DNA from: Asterella californica
Taxonomy: Eukaryota > Streptophyta > Marchantiopsida > Marchantiales > Aytoniaceae
Assembly (NCBI GenBank): GCA_036924285.1
Contig: JAYKYS010000008.1
Coordinates: 17,283,001-17,347,000, forward strand
Reading direction: 5' to 3'
DNA length: 64,000 bases
Below the pieces are notes generated by a model that worked only from the letters and a program-made list of their open reading frames with translations, had not been told where the DNA came from and made no database searches. Every line of letters starts with the position of its first letter. The first letter of the stretch is position 1. This document shows, piece after piece, positions 23,321 to 36,400 of this stretch. Both the position numbers and the translations under genes were made by a program.

Positions 23321-23829
23321 AGCATTTAAAACCAGTACATATGCTTTTACTGTAGAAATTTTCCTGCAAAGTCTTTACTAGCCTTTTCTGCGCTAACTTC
23401 TCTATACAACTCCATTTTTAATGAATAAGGAGTCAAAACTATAGTATTCATGAATACCTACACACCCACGCTAGAGGGTGTGTAGGTATTCATGAGAGAT
23501 CGAGTCACGAGCCAGAATCGACGGATTTCCCTCTTTCACATATTTCACAGCCTAAAACTCGTACTAACTATTGCTTAGAACACTTTCTGTCAAACTAGAA
23601 GTATGAGGTCGCTCTCCTCGTCGAGCTTCACATTCTGGTGTCTTTCGATTCCCTTAGGGGTGATATTCCAACCCAAGCTAGGGGGCAGCTTGTCAAGCAT
23701 GGCCCCAGCTTAGCTCCTACCTAGCTTGTTAAGCTGCAGGGCAGCTTCCTTTACACAGTATAGAAAAAAATCTCTTTGCATTACTTTTCACTATACAGAC
23801 CTATGTACAACACGACATTCACCCCCTCC

Positions 23830-26800
23830 AAACCTGCACATCCTCTGGTATGTGTCAATTCGTCACCGATCCTCGTGGTCCTCCAAATCGTCTTCGCTCT
23901 CCTCGACCGCCTCAGAAAGGTCTTCATTTGCTCCTATCTGCTCTGAACCTAAGAACTCAGCTAGCTCCACAGTCTCTCCTCTCTTCTTGAATAACTTCAC
24001 TCGTTTTCCAGCAATTGGAAGTTTTAAAGGCGTGCCATCTAGCTCTTGCAAGGAATAAGTAGCATTCTGATGTACATCAGAGACAAGATACGGGCCAAAC
24101 CATCTTCTCAAAAACTTTCGGATTGTGGAGTGTTGGTTCTCCAATGTGCTGTCGTATACCAACATCCAGTCTCCAACTTGTATCAGTTTTGAGTCTTATC
24201 AAACCTCTCCTTGTTCCCAATTCGAGCCGCCTTCAGCCGTCGCTGCGCTTCAGCGAGATCCTCCTCTCTACATTCTAGCTGTCTGATTCATAGTGAGAGA
24301 AGCTGCACACGGTCCACATTGTCCTCCCATGACAAGGTAGCCCAGGTAGGAAAGTCTTCTTCTGCTGGCATCATTGGTTTCTGTCCTAACATTAACTCAA
24401 CAGGCATGTACCCTGTAGTAGAACAATGTGTTGTTCTATCCGTCCATAAAGCAAAAGGGAGTAACCTAAGCCACTCTCTATGCTTACCATCACATGCCTT
24501 CATCAAAGCCTGAACTATCGATGGATGTCCTCGCTCGCTCTTGCCAATCCCCTCTAGATTCATCGCAGTAGTAAGCTTGAGCTTCACATCATATCGAGCA
24601 AAAAACTCTTTCGCTTCCGTACCCCGTAGTTCTCCCATATCTGCTCGTAGCCTTCCTACAGATCCATACCTACAGATAATATCTTCAAGAACAAACTTAC
24701 ATATCCCCTCTGTGGTCTTGGTCCTCAAAGCTCGCCCTTCTACAAAGTTGGAGAGATCCTCACGAGCCAGAACCAAATATCGCATGCCCCATAACCCCAG
24801 AGGCATCACCACTAAGTCGAGAACCCACTGAAAGTGAATGCAAGGCAGATAAGTTGGCACAAGACCATCCCTATACCGCATCTTTGAATAGAACTAGCAA
24901 TGCAAGCAGGAGCTGACGTAGTTCACCACATCATGATACAGACCTTTCCATCAGTACCTCTCTTTCAACTTGGTGTAGGTAGCCCAAATCCCTCGATGTC
25001 CGACCCATAAGGTATCATGGAACTCCTTCATTAGTTGCTGCTTAGTCTCTTGATCGTCCACTATCCGTATGAACATCCCATCTCTCCTCTGTGGTCGTCT
25101 CCAAAGATACCCATCATGCAGAAGATAGTTGTCAGCTTGTTTCCTTATCTCTATGAACTCAACCTTGCTCCACCTCTCTTGCCTCTCCAACAAGCTCAGA
25201 TAATATCCTATGTCACGAAGTCTACCTGTGTAAAGCTCTTCTCTAAACATCAAAGGCCCCAAGTTTGTAGCTCGTCGATTAACCTGACACTGAGCATCCT
25301 TTCTCTCTTCTTCCTCAGCTTCTGAAAATCATGACATCGTCATCTACAAATCGAGCCCTCGACAACATATCTGCGACCATATTCTCCTTTCTTTTTATAT
25401 GCTTCAGCTCTGGATTCAAGCTTCTAATATAGGCAATCCAACGTAACATCGCTATGTCTGGCGTGTTACAGTTGGATATCATGCCTAGTAGAGGTAGACA
25501 ATCCGTCTCTAGGACTACATGAGCACCAATCAGAAACTCACGGTCTGTCTTCATCGCTGTCACCGCTCCTCATAATTCACGCTTAACCTGAGGATAATCT
25601 CGTTACCTGTCTGTCAAGATCCTAGCTCCAAACCTAGAGGTAAACCGCATACCATCCGCATCATCTTGACCTATTGTCCAGCCAATCGCCTTTGGACTAG
25701 TATCTACTGTAACAATGACAGGTCTTCCACACCCGTAGTCTACTTTTCTCAGAACAGGTGGAGACTGTAGAGCCTCCTTCAACCTATTCATAGCTTCTCG
25801 ATGGACTGATGCCCATACAAACCTCTTACCCTTCCTCAATAATGCATACAAAGGCTCAGCAACATGAGCATAATGAGGAATGGATAAGCGATAAAATACA
25901 CAAGCACCTAGAAAGCGTCGAACCTCCGTGATGTTCTTACAGTCTGCCATCCTAGCTATAGCTTCAACCTTCTCGGGGTTTGATCGCCTTCCAAAAGCGT
26001 CACACAGATGTCCAACCACTAAAATCTCAGACACACCAAACTTGGACTTAGCTCCTGACAGGGTGAGATGTACCTCCTCCAGGCGAGTCAAGATACGTTC
26101 TACATCCCTGATATGGTCTGCAACAAACCTTCTGCATCCATTCGCAAGTACTGCTTCATCCTTGTCTTCAACCGCGCAACCCTTTATGGGAATATCGTCT
26201 AGAAATGGAATGGTAACATCAGACACAAACTCCTTTAGTACCTTATGCATCGCGTTGTGCATATGAGCCACCGAGTTCGTTGCTCCTTGTGGAAGAGCAC
26301 ACATCCGCATCAATCCTAGGGGCGTACGCATAGTAGTTAAATCTCTACTCTCCACAGCCAGTTGGAACTGATCATAACCAGAATATAGATTTCCTATCGA
26401 ATAGATAGCTCTCCCTGCAAATACCTCTGCTACCTCTTCAATCACAGGACCCGTCCCAACGTTACGAATGGTTACGTTATTCGCAGGCTATAGGTCTTGA
26501 ATAAAACGCAAAGCTCCTGACTTCTTGGGTACAGTGAACCATCTGCTAGAATATGGCCCCACGGACGGCTCAAGTATCCCCATCTGTACCTTCTCCTTCA
26601 ACAACTCGATGAGTTTAGGCAACAAAGCACGAGGAACTGGGATCGGTTTCAGATCCCAAGGCACATGAGGGATTGTGAATATAACCATAGGCGCTATAAC
26701 CTTTGGGTCCACACAACCTATCTCCTCTGGTGAAAAAGAGAATGCTTTACCGTGCTTCACTATCATATGTTCAAACACTGTCTTCTCGACCTCAATCAAG

Positions 26801-27294
26801 AAATCACCCCCTCCTATCTGGAGCTCCTTCAATGTCTCTTCAGTAAACTGGTGCCCTACTCGTCTATGATCACGCAATATAGGTTCAGTCCCCACTAACT
26901 GTACTTGCTGCTGAGAGTTAGCAGGTAGTTGAGCTGCTACCGGTCTTACTTTTCTCAGTACAGATTACTTCGCATGGAGTTTAGGGTCTGCTTCCTGAGG
27001 GAGTGCACACCAACAACTTGCTTCTCTCCCTTCATTATTCTGCATCGGATGAGGAAAGAACTGCAGGTATGTAGCAATCTCCTTATATATGCATCGAGAG
27101 TGGATAGGGATCACCACCACACTATTTTTCCCCTCCATCAATCTACTCACATTGTCTAACCAACCAACAGCTGACTGTACAGACATAAACTCTTCAAACA
27201 AACCAGAAACCACTTCGTCTTCATATAGAACTCCTACACGCCACAACCCTGATACCTGTTTCACCATCCATCTTTTTGTATTTTCCTCCATATC
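23830..27294 (-). pseudogene. Element F pol: linker, RT, RNase H, integrase
   Basis: Broken minus-strand frames follow the D polymerase in order. The N-terminal linker is at 27294-26965. RT starts at about 26895 (HVPWDLKPIPVPRALL), with FIQDL followed by an in-frame TAG where D has CAG. The fingers and palm continue at 26445-25603 with catalytic PFLDDIPIKG. RNase H lies at 25740-25315 (VDTSPKAIGW, ETDCLPLL, MLSRARF). Integrase follows to about 23863, with GHRGIWATYTKLKERY, TADMGEL-type catalytic D and E residues, and a C-terminal RWFGPYLV (GPY/F) module. At least six stops or frameshifts inactivate it. Element B is inserted at 27295, inside the linker, so gag, protease and the 5' LTR of F are outside the window. 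Confidence 0.87.
27290..27294. repeat. Left target duplication of element B (ATATC)
   Basis: These five bases precede TGTGGTG. The partner copy is expected beyond the right end of the window, after the 3' LTR of B. Confidence 0.5.
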
Positions 27295-30200
27295 TGTGGT
27301 GCCCACAAATTACAGGATTCATGAATTTTTTAAATTTTTAAGATTAATAACTTGTTTGTATAACTGAAGAAGCGTTGTTACTTAAGATTACTGCTTCCTT
27401 AGAGGGAAGATGATCTTATGAACTTTTTAATAAGAAGTTGACTTCTTCGGAAGACGACCGTCTTCCGGAAAGCGTCTTCTCAGTTGCGTCTTCGGAAGAC
27501 GGGAAGACGGCGGAAGATGACAAGACGGCGGAAGACAGCGACCGCGAAGGGCTAACCACGAGTTTTCAGGTAAAACAGTAGGTGTACCTACTGGGTAACA
27601 CACATGTGGTAGGTAGGTTAGGAAAGACACCTAGGGTCGAAACCCCTAATCTGCATGAGCATCGAGTGAGCATTGAGTGAGCATCGAGAGAGAAATCGAG
27701 TGAGGAGAGGATCAGTTGGCAGCTAGGCGAAGGGCGAGACTGAATTGCTGAAGCACGGAAGGCAGAGAGCGAAGGCGTTTCTGTGAGCTCTCGAGAAGCT
27801 GATATTGGAGAATCGCTGAGTAGAATCGAAGGTGGAATTGGAGCGTGGTCAAAAATTGACAGCGGAAGCAGTCGTGTGAAGTCGCATTGGAGCTAGGACC
27901 AGAGCCAAAAGCGTGCGGGAGGTCGAAGGCAACTCGGGAAGCAGAAGAAGATTGTAGAGGTTCTTCCCCACGTTCTTTCTCCTTCCCACTTCTTCTCGTC
28001 TTTGTCTGATGTTCCCCGCGCTTCCCTGGTTGTGTGCAGGCAGCCTGATCGAATACCCCCATCCCTCATTTTTCCTATTATGACATTGGGTGCGGAAGCG
28101 CTGCCCAATTTCTGTCAGACATCTTCTTACTTCTTCCTAAGTTCAATTCGAGCTTCCCTACATCTCGTCCTCAAATTGACGATCTCAGCTACCAATTTCC
28201 CTACCCTACTACCCCTCTACACCCGAAACCTCGAACAGAAGACGCTTCGGAAGATGGGAACATCTTCAAAAGACGCTTCTTAAACTTGACTGTCTTCGGA
28301 AGTCGACTATAACCAATTCGTATCAAGAGTGGATTTGTGTTGCTTTTGTGTTAAGAGAGGCTTGGTACGAATCTTGAGTGGTGTGGTGAGTTGTTTTGTT
28401 ATTTCAAGAAGTTGGAAGTCGGGAACTAGGCCTGTGCCTCCCGGTCTTCCAAGCTTCTCAACTCCACATCTTCCTAGAGAGACTAGAAGACTGAAAGGCT
28501 GGCAAAATGAGCGAGAAGACGAGAGGGTCCATTTCGGGTCTCTTCTGTCTGACCCATAGCAGCCATTCCTTCTTCTTCCCAAACTTAGAAGAGAGTCGTG
28601 AGAAGACTTGCTGGCAGAATCCGGAGAGAATGGTCGAGGGTCATGTCTTCCCACCGAGCAGCAAGCTTCTTCAGAGTGCGTATGAGAGGTGAGAAGTCAG
28701 AAGAACAGAGTGCAATTGTCTTGAGTCTGTTGTGAGGATAGATTGCGCGTAAGAAGACGAAGACATGTGAGACCAGTGAAAGGAAGTCTGACTTTGGGAG
28801 GTCTTCCGAAGAAGACATTGAATCGGAAGCTGTCCCGAGTGTCTTCCCAGAGGCCACTGTCATCGCAGGAGCCCGCAACCATCTTCCGAACCTGTTATGC
28901 ACTTGATGTTTCGCGAATCTTGTATCTTCTGATAAGAAGTAGGATGTAATGCAAGGTGGATTGTCTTCCGGGCAATCCATGCGAGGCCTTGCTTAGATAG
29001 GATTGTTTAGATATAGCTCGGAAGACGAGAGCTATCTAGGAAGTATTGTTAGAATCCCGGAAGACGGAGTAGTTGTCTTCTGGAAGACTAGTTTCGTCTT
29101 CTGAGAAGTAGAAGCTAGACTGTGGGCACTTGGGAAGGACTGAGCCTTCAGCTCATAGTAGGTGCTTGTGGCTTAGTGCAACAGATCTTCCAGTATGTCG
29201 ATGCATCCTCGAGGATTGGTGTTACCAGCAGCAGAGTTGGCAGAGGCCACGCCTTTCCTCAAGGAGTTAGGTCTCGATTTCTTCTTGTGAGATTGGAACC
29301 TCGCCGATCAGGGACTTCTGGAGGAGGTGTGGGCAGCGTTGCCACCTCGTAATCGTGTACCTGCGAAGGCAGGAGTAGCTCGAGGAAGGTCATCTTCCTG
29401 GACTGAAGATTGGTGGCGCAGGGCTTTTCACAGGCCAGAGTTCGAAAACCGAGGATATTGATACGAGAAGAAGATCTTGCCCATGATCGTGAGTTCGTGG
29501 CATGTGCCGGGGAGCACCACCTGCCTTTTCGTGGAAGACAGGCAGGGGAGGAACGGTTGGAAGATAGAATCTTACCGGGAGCCGAAGAAGCGACTTCTGG
29601 CGAAGTTGTTTCTGCATCTCTTTCCCAAGGGGAAAGCGCAGAAGACAAAGTACTTAGGAGATCAGGACGTGGAGTTCCTGGAATCAGTGTGGGATGACAG
29701 AGTGCCCATCTACTAGGGCGCGTACATCCACAACTATGTACAGACGGAGCTAGCGTACTTGGATACCCCGGCGGGAGGACACTTGACACTCTTCCTCTGC
29801 TACTTGTATGTAGCCTTGGGGGATCTTAGGGAAAATCAGCTGGCAGAGTATGGACCAACGGAGAGACATGAGGTGAAGGAGGAGACCTCGGAAGACGATG
29901 ATCGAGCAGCAGCCGCAACGTCCCCTCCCACGCTGATGCCACAGCTGAGGCTCGGCTCTCACCAGAAGACGCTTCTGGTAAGGGAAGATGAGTCTAGTGG
30001 GTCGGAAGACGCCATGCCACCGAGGAAGATGGGTCCCAAAAGTGTACAGAGGACACCCATCTCCCTCATTCATTCAGGGTCGGAGTCCGACTCGGAGGAA
30101 GAACTGCTGAGTATCCGATCGGAGTAGAAGACCGCTTCTGCAACACCTGGGAGTCTTCCGAAGACTCCAGAAGACAAGAGAAGAAGGGATACTCCTACTG

Positions 30201-33124
30201 CGATGCGAGGAAGCGCAGTGAAGAGACCCGCTCCTGCCATGAGGGATCTTCCACCCCGGAAGATGAGAAGGGTAGCTTCTTCTTGTGCGCAGAAGATGAA
30301 GGTCATTGTGGTAGAAGAGGCTTCCTTGCCTCAGGAAGACGAAGTCGACACCGCGGAGCGAATGGTGGAGATGAACTTGTCTTCCGCAGGAAGACGACTG
30401 GAGGAATTCAGCGCCTACTTCCAGAAGGAGATCCAGCCAGCTATGGAGTTGCTGGAGAAGAGAGCGAAGGCTCAGGAGAGGCCCTTGCAACCTGGATTCG
30501 GCCTGCGCACCTTGCTGCGACAGGGAGAAGACCAGAAGAAGACGGAGTCGCTGGAAGCTAGTCTCCGAACCACGGAGAAGCTCGCAGCCAGGTACAAGAC
30601 GGAAGTAGCCGCTTCTGCCAAGGAGCTGGTGCAGCTTCGGAAGAGCAACCAGGAGTTGCAGGCGCGTGAACAGCAGCGCGATCATGAAGTTCTCCGAGTG
30701 CGGGAGAAGATCACCACCCTCGTAGAGGAGCAGACCACTTGGAAGACGCAGCGAGAAGCCGCAGAAGTGCGAGTTGCAGTTGAGAAGACGCATCGGGAAG
30801 CAGCGGAGGCTCTTGCACAAGAGATGCTAGCACAATCGGTGGAGGTGCTTCGGAAGAAGTTCAACTTCACCGCGGGTAGGAAGTTACTTACCTTGGCTAG
30901 AGGATGGGATAGCGAGTCCAAGGCAATGTTGGTGGAATGCAGGGAGAGCATGTTCAGGTACTTAGATCGGCAGATAGAGAGAGTGAAGACACTTTATGGT
31001 CTTCCCTCGCTTCCGATACCTACAACCGCATCTTCTCACGCTCCAGCACCATCGCCTGGATCCGCACTGGAGAAGGAGGAGTTCGACCTCGCTGTACACT
31101 TGGTTGTGACAGCGTTGGAAGCCGGGAAGACATCGGAAGACGCCCCGGAAGACAAGATGTCTTCTGGAAGACATGAAGACGAGCCGTCTTCCAAGGTATT
31201 CCGAGTGGAGGAAGCGACTTCTCCGGACCCCTATGAGGTCGCCATGGTCCCTAGTCCCGCACCAGTGGCTCGGAAGACGGAAGAAGCACCGGTCGATTCC
31301 GCTTCTCAGAAGACGCTTCTGTCTTCCGAAGCAGAAGCCGAAGTCGAGGAAGACGCAACAGCAGCGACAGCAGAGCCAGCCAAGGACGATGAGGAGGAAG
31401 CCACCTCAGTGACACCCGAGGTAACTGCAGGGCTTTCTAGCTTATCAGAAGCCGCGTTAAGAGCTCCGATAGGAGCAGATCAGGTAGAGATTGCCACCGA
31501 GCAATCAGAGTAGTTAGTAACTCCATTGACTATTCCAAATTTAGTAGGACCAAAACATGCTATCTTAAGAGTGGCAGTTTTCAATATAAAATTAGTTAGG
31601 ATACCATGTGGCAGCATAGGTAGCATAGGAACAACAAGGTGGATGGCTAATTAGGAAGGGGAACCGCTTGCATGTGGGGTGACAACCTCCTGTCAGCGCC
31701 TCTCTCTCCCTGGTGGTCGTCTCCCCTGGTTCTCATGGCAGCGACATAAGTAGGATCGAAGAGTAGGAGACAGAGTTCTAGAGTTCGATAGTTCTGTAGT
31801 TCTGCACGCACATATCAATCTTACGGTGCAGGAGACAGATTAGACACTAGACGTACACAGCGTACACTACACCCGTTGTTGGAAACATACGAATAGTCTG
31901 GGAATACATAGAAGGGGTCTGCATGCTCGTACCAGCAGTGGTTCGGAGATGTAGATGAGTAGTGGACAGTCTAGAGTAGGGAACGGCATCCTCGTGCAGT
32001 CTTGTTGGTTAGACTGATGTGTCGAGGAGTAGACGCAAGAAGTAGAGGGAGTGAGCTTCCCAATGCCATTGTGACTTCTTCTCGGGGAATAGATTGTGGA
32101 TTTGAGTGCAGAAGCTTCGTTCATGTCTTCTGGGTGGTGGGTTTCTTTGGATTCGCTCTCAATTGTGCATTGGAAGTATTCTTCTGGAGTGGCGGTGAAT
32201 GTCAACAGTTGTGGAAGTGTAGCTTGACTCATTCAGTAGAGCACTTGGGATCTGCGTACGAATGGTCTTATGGTTAAGGGATCCCAGAAGACAGAGTAGT
32301 CAGAGCAGCGAAGTGAAGAAGAAAGAAGCATTCTTCCCGCAACAGAAGACGACATCCTCGAGTAGAAGACGGTGCAACAGTACTCAAGTTTGTTGTCTTC
32401 CTCCCCAAACTATTACAAGCAGGGATGGCTTGTTAGTCAGGATCCGGACTAGAAGCCTGTCGGAATCTTAATTGTCTATTTTCATCTTGTTTTCTCTTGT
32501 TTGGATTTTCTTATCTTCCCCATCTTCTCCCATCCTTCCCATCTTCTTACCTTCTTCTAGTGAGCTTCCGAGACTTCTATTGAGCTTTCGTGAAGGTGAA
32601 TGTCGTTGTAGTGCTGCAGGAAGACCACTTACGTAGGCAGAAGCCTGGGAAGGCTACAGGGGGCATACACCCTGTGATTAATCTAACCCGTTGGAATGTG
32701 AGTGTGAGAATAAGGTGTAACGACCGTTGCTAGTCGACTTCTGCGAAGCAGGACAGCCTTCTGGAGGTGTGAGAAGACAAGCTGAACCCCCAGAAGACGA
32801 GAATCGCTTCGAGAAGACGGTATCGAGAAGACCGGAAGAAGCAACCTGGAAGTAGGAAGATCGTCTTCCTGAGCTTCTCTGTGAATGGGTGTGTGATATT
32901 TTAGTTGGTAGTTGTTTGTTTAGTTCCAGAGCACCATTTGGCGTGTCTGGAAAAAGTGTGGTTTTGTGTGGTTTTGTGAGAAGACGGGATTTCTAAGCAA
33001 AACCCGTGTGTTTGTGTGTTTGAACAGATCTTAGAACTTAGAGCAGCGTTACTTGCGTAAATCCTCTGTGGGAATGATATCTTGTATACTAAATGGGCAA
33101 AAGGAGTAATCCTGCGTCACTACA
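27295..33124 (+). mobile_element. Element B, 5' LTR (5830 bp)
   Basis: It has the same ends as solo LTR A (TGTGGTGCCC and CACTACA) and is collinear with it, but lacks the roughly 586-bp deletion of A. Eighteen bases after its end comes a primer binding site and then gag-pol on the same strand, which proves that this is a 5' LTR. It contains the LTR-borne ORF. The first 250 bp are rich in GAAGAC/GTCTTC. Confidence 0.9.
29195..31513 (+). pseudogene. LTR-borne ORF, copy B (several stops)
   Basis: This is the full-length version of the unknown LTR protein, about 770 codons, in one frame from MSMHPRG-type sequence at 29195 to the stop after EQSE at 31513. It has the same layout as copy A. In addition it keeps the region that A lost: a basic helix-like block (EVLRKKFNFTAGRKLLTLAR, FRYLDRQIERVKTLYGLP), a proline/serine linker, and an acidic tail with repeated SED- and EED-type runs. 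In-frame stops interrupt the first half, for instance TGA for the W in FFLWDWN and TAG where copy A has CAG before KTAS. From 30203 to 31513 it is open for 436 codons. Confidence 0.78.
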
Positions 33125-33142
33125 TATAGTGAGCACCATTTT

Positions 33143-33161
33143 TGGCGCCGCTGCCGAGGAT
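33143..33161 (+). promoter_or_regulatory. Primer binding site of element B (tRNA-Asp type)
   Basis: TGGCGCCGCTGCCGAGGAT matches the complement of the 3' end of eukaryotic tRNA-Asp (TGGCGCCGTTGCCGGGGA) at 16 of 18 positions. It starts 18 bp after the LTR end CACTACA, a longer gap than usual. Athila-type plant gypsy elements use this primer. Confidence 0.85.
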
Positions 33162-33462
33162 TTCAACTTAGTAACTTCTGTTCTAAGCTTCTTGGATCTG
33201 TGTGCCAGTAGTTAGTTTCATTTCGAACTAACTTCGATTGTAGTTGAATGGGTTGTGGGAATCTATCTTGCTAGAAGACAGGAACCGCAACCAGAAGTTG
33301 ACAAGATACATCAGGGAGAGTTGGAAGAAGCCGCTTCCCTGCTTCCAAGAGCTTCTTGGAAGACTCGATCTTGGAAGACTGCAGTAAGTGCAACAGAAAG
33401 CAGGAGAAGAAGACGTTCTGAACTTGTGATCGGTTGTTCAGTCATTTGGTCTCCCGGATGTA

Positions 33463-36400
33463 GTGGTAGAAGAAGAGAGACATCTCTTCTCAGTACTCTG
33501 GTGGATGCCTCCGACCAGAGGTAGAAGCAGAAGACGCACGGGTAAAGATCCTGAGTGGGTAAATTCACCCCAGCGAACCGCTTCTAGAGAGCAGCGGATA
33601 TCCCTGAGACACCAAAGGAAAGAAGAAGAGCTCAGGAAGATCCGATCAGTAGAGTTGGAAGAGCCTTCCATCTCGAGCATAATCTTTGGCGAAGACAGAA
33701 ACCAACCGGGTGATCACGTGTATAAAGTAGATTTTGGTACTGGTTACTCGGAAGACGTCTTCCCAAGTGCGGGAGAAGCTTCTCAAGGAGAAGGAAGAGT
33801 GGAGGAGATTGTTCCAGACGTCTCGGAAGATAGCAGTGACAGTAGTTCTGACTCAGAAGACGACTTTCGTGATTCAGACAGACCTGGACCTTCGAGAAGA
33901 CCATCTTCACCACCTGGACCTGAGGAAGAAAGAAGTTGGCAGTCGCACCAGCCGGCAGTCGACATGACTTCCCACACTCGGTAGATGTACCATCCGTACG
34001 ACGATGATGCTGACGCGGATGACTTCATCACGATGTTCGAGACCATCTCTCGATCCAACAAGGAAGACGCTGATGTTGACAAACTCCGGGTATTTCTTAG
34101 TTTGATCGTAGGGAAGGGAAGGAAGTGGATGAGTAAGATGTTGGATGATGGTGTAGTAATGGCCGCTTGGGCCACTCTGAAGGCAGCTTTTCTGAAGAGG
34201 TTTAGAGGAGTGGGATATGATCGGATGACCCTCATAGAACTTCAGAGACTCGAACGGAAGAAGAAAGAGACACTGCGGGATTACACCGAGAGGTTTGAAG
34301 ATCTCATGGATCACATCCCTCAGAACCAAGGAAGACCCGGCTATTGTGCTCAGCAAGCTGTGGACTGGTACTTGGGAGGATTGTCTCAGGATATGGAATT
34401 GTATTGCAGAAGAGGAGGAGGTGATGATTTAGTCGAAGTATAGAAGCATGCCAAGCAGTATGAAACTTCGAGCATCATTCGGATATGACGAAAGACAGAG
34501 GGAAGACCTCGAAGAAGTCCAAGAAGTCGAAGAAGTCTTCTCGGAAGTCCAAGAGGAAGTCCAAGTCCACTGAAACTGATAACAGCGAGTCGGAAGTATC
34601 TTCTGCTTTTGAAGAGTCTACGGTCGAAAGTTCAGAATCCGAATCTGAACAAGAGAAAAAGACGCGGAAGAAGAAGAAGGAGAAGACGCGAGCAAGGGAG
34701 GAAGTTGTGCAGAAGATGCCTCAGACTCAGATCATACAGTCTGCACTTGATCCCCGCATCGATGAAGTTCTGAAGCAGTTTGCCGATATGAAAGTTCATC
34801 TTCTGAACCAGAACGACAAGCGGAAGCAGCCTACGGCTTCCCGGCCAAACCTTTGGTGCAATCTTTGTAACTCTTCCGGACACACCAGAGATCAGTGTAC
34901 GCAGGACCAAGCTGTCAACTGGGCAGGATGGGAAGAAGACGATGAGGGATATCTACACGATCCAAGTGGGGAAACTTGCTATAGGATCGAGACGATACAA
35001 CTCTTCACTCCTACGCCTCCCGCCCAATATAATCGTTATGTACCTAGGGATAGGGCTAGCAATGTACAGACCAGGACGCCCTGGCAACCTTCTTCATCAC
35101 AACGACCTCTTAACCCTCTTCCTGGAACATGCAATAATTGTGGAGAGACATGACATTGGTGGTCCACCTTTCCTCATCCGAGAAGACAGATTGGGCAAGT
35201 GCCCTTGTGTGGGAACTGTAAGGAAGCCGGTCATTTCACACGAAATTGTCCTCAGACCTTACGACCACGGCAAATGGTTAGATTTGCAGATACCACGCCT
35301 CCTGCAGAAGCCACATCAACTTCTAAACTCGAGTTAGTAGTGGTACAGCACATCACGGTAGAAGAAGAAGATCCTGGGGATTGTACGAATTGTCTCCATA
35401 TCGAGGAAGACGAACCGGACCCCGGGAAGTGCGAAGGAAAGGAACCTCAGCTGCAGAAGACAACTGCAGCTCAGAAGACGAAGTTACTTGAGGCAGCTTC
35501 TTCTTTCACTTTGGCGGATGGCACTGTTTGGAGCCCTAGTCCGGATTCAGACAGTTGGACTCCCGAAGAAGTCTTGGATGAAGCGGTGTTCAAGATAAGT
35601 ACCATAAGCAAAGAGAAGTCAGAATCTCGTCAGAAGGAGATCAAGAAGAAGAAGCAGCGAAAGGAGAGGTCATCTTCTCCTGAGCGGCCGTCTTCTCCTA
35701 CTTACGACCGAGAAGATCCGAAGTACTTTGCTCCTAACATTAGACAAGAGGTTGAAGCGATCATGCAAGAAGAGCTGGAGAAGAGACGGAAGATAGTACA
35801 GCAGCTTCCTACACCGACTACGACAACACATGTCTCACGGGAACAGCCTCCAGTCGAGAGAAGACACTCATCTGGTCTTCCACCCAAGGAAGCAGCCACT
35901 ACATCTTCTCTGTTGGAAACACCAGTCACTCTTCTGAAAAGATCTCCGTACGACTTCTTGCGAGACTTGTGGAATCAGAAGGCGGATGTAACCTTCCAAC
36001 AGCTGTTGGATGACAATGCTGGTTACAGGAAGTTGTTACAATCTGTGCTTCGAGGATCGAGGAAGAGGAGGACAGCTAGATTTCCCAAGAGCACCTCGAT
36101 CTTAAGGGTAGAGCATGAGGACTTGGGAGCCCTAGAACTTGATATGGAGATCCATGGCTGTCTTCTGAAGAAGGTACCCATTGATTCCGGCTCCGAAGTT
36201 AACATCATGACTGAAGAAATGGCGCATACCCTAGGCTTCACTGAGTTCCAGCCTACTCCGAGGATCCTCAGAAAGGCGGACCAGACCAGAAGACGACCTT
36301 TGGGGCAACTGAAAGATGTCTTGACAGTAATTGGTGGTGTATCTTTTTACCTCACTTACATCATTTTGCGACCTGTAGCTAAGGTTGGATATCAGGTGTT

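Larger units (their letters stand above)
22099..23817 (-). mobile_element. Element F, 3' LTR (1719 bp)
   Basis: On the minus strand the LTR begins TGTCGTGTTG at 23817 and ends CTCTCGCCACGACA at 22099. The purine tract GGAGGGGGTGAA at 23818-23829 lies directly upstream, as in element D. The integrase of F ends just before it. The base pairs next to the LTR at 22095-22098 are ACGT, the same 4-bp target as solo LTR K; the partner should lie right of the window. A 35-bp block with GGCCCCAGCTTA-type text occurs twice, 60 bp apart, at 22716 and 22776. Confidence 0.83.
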
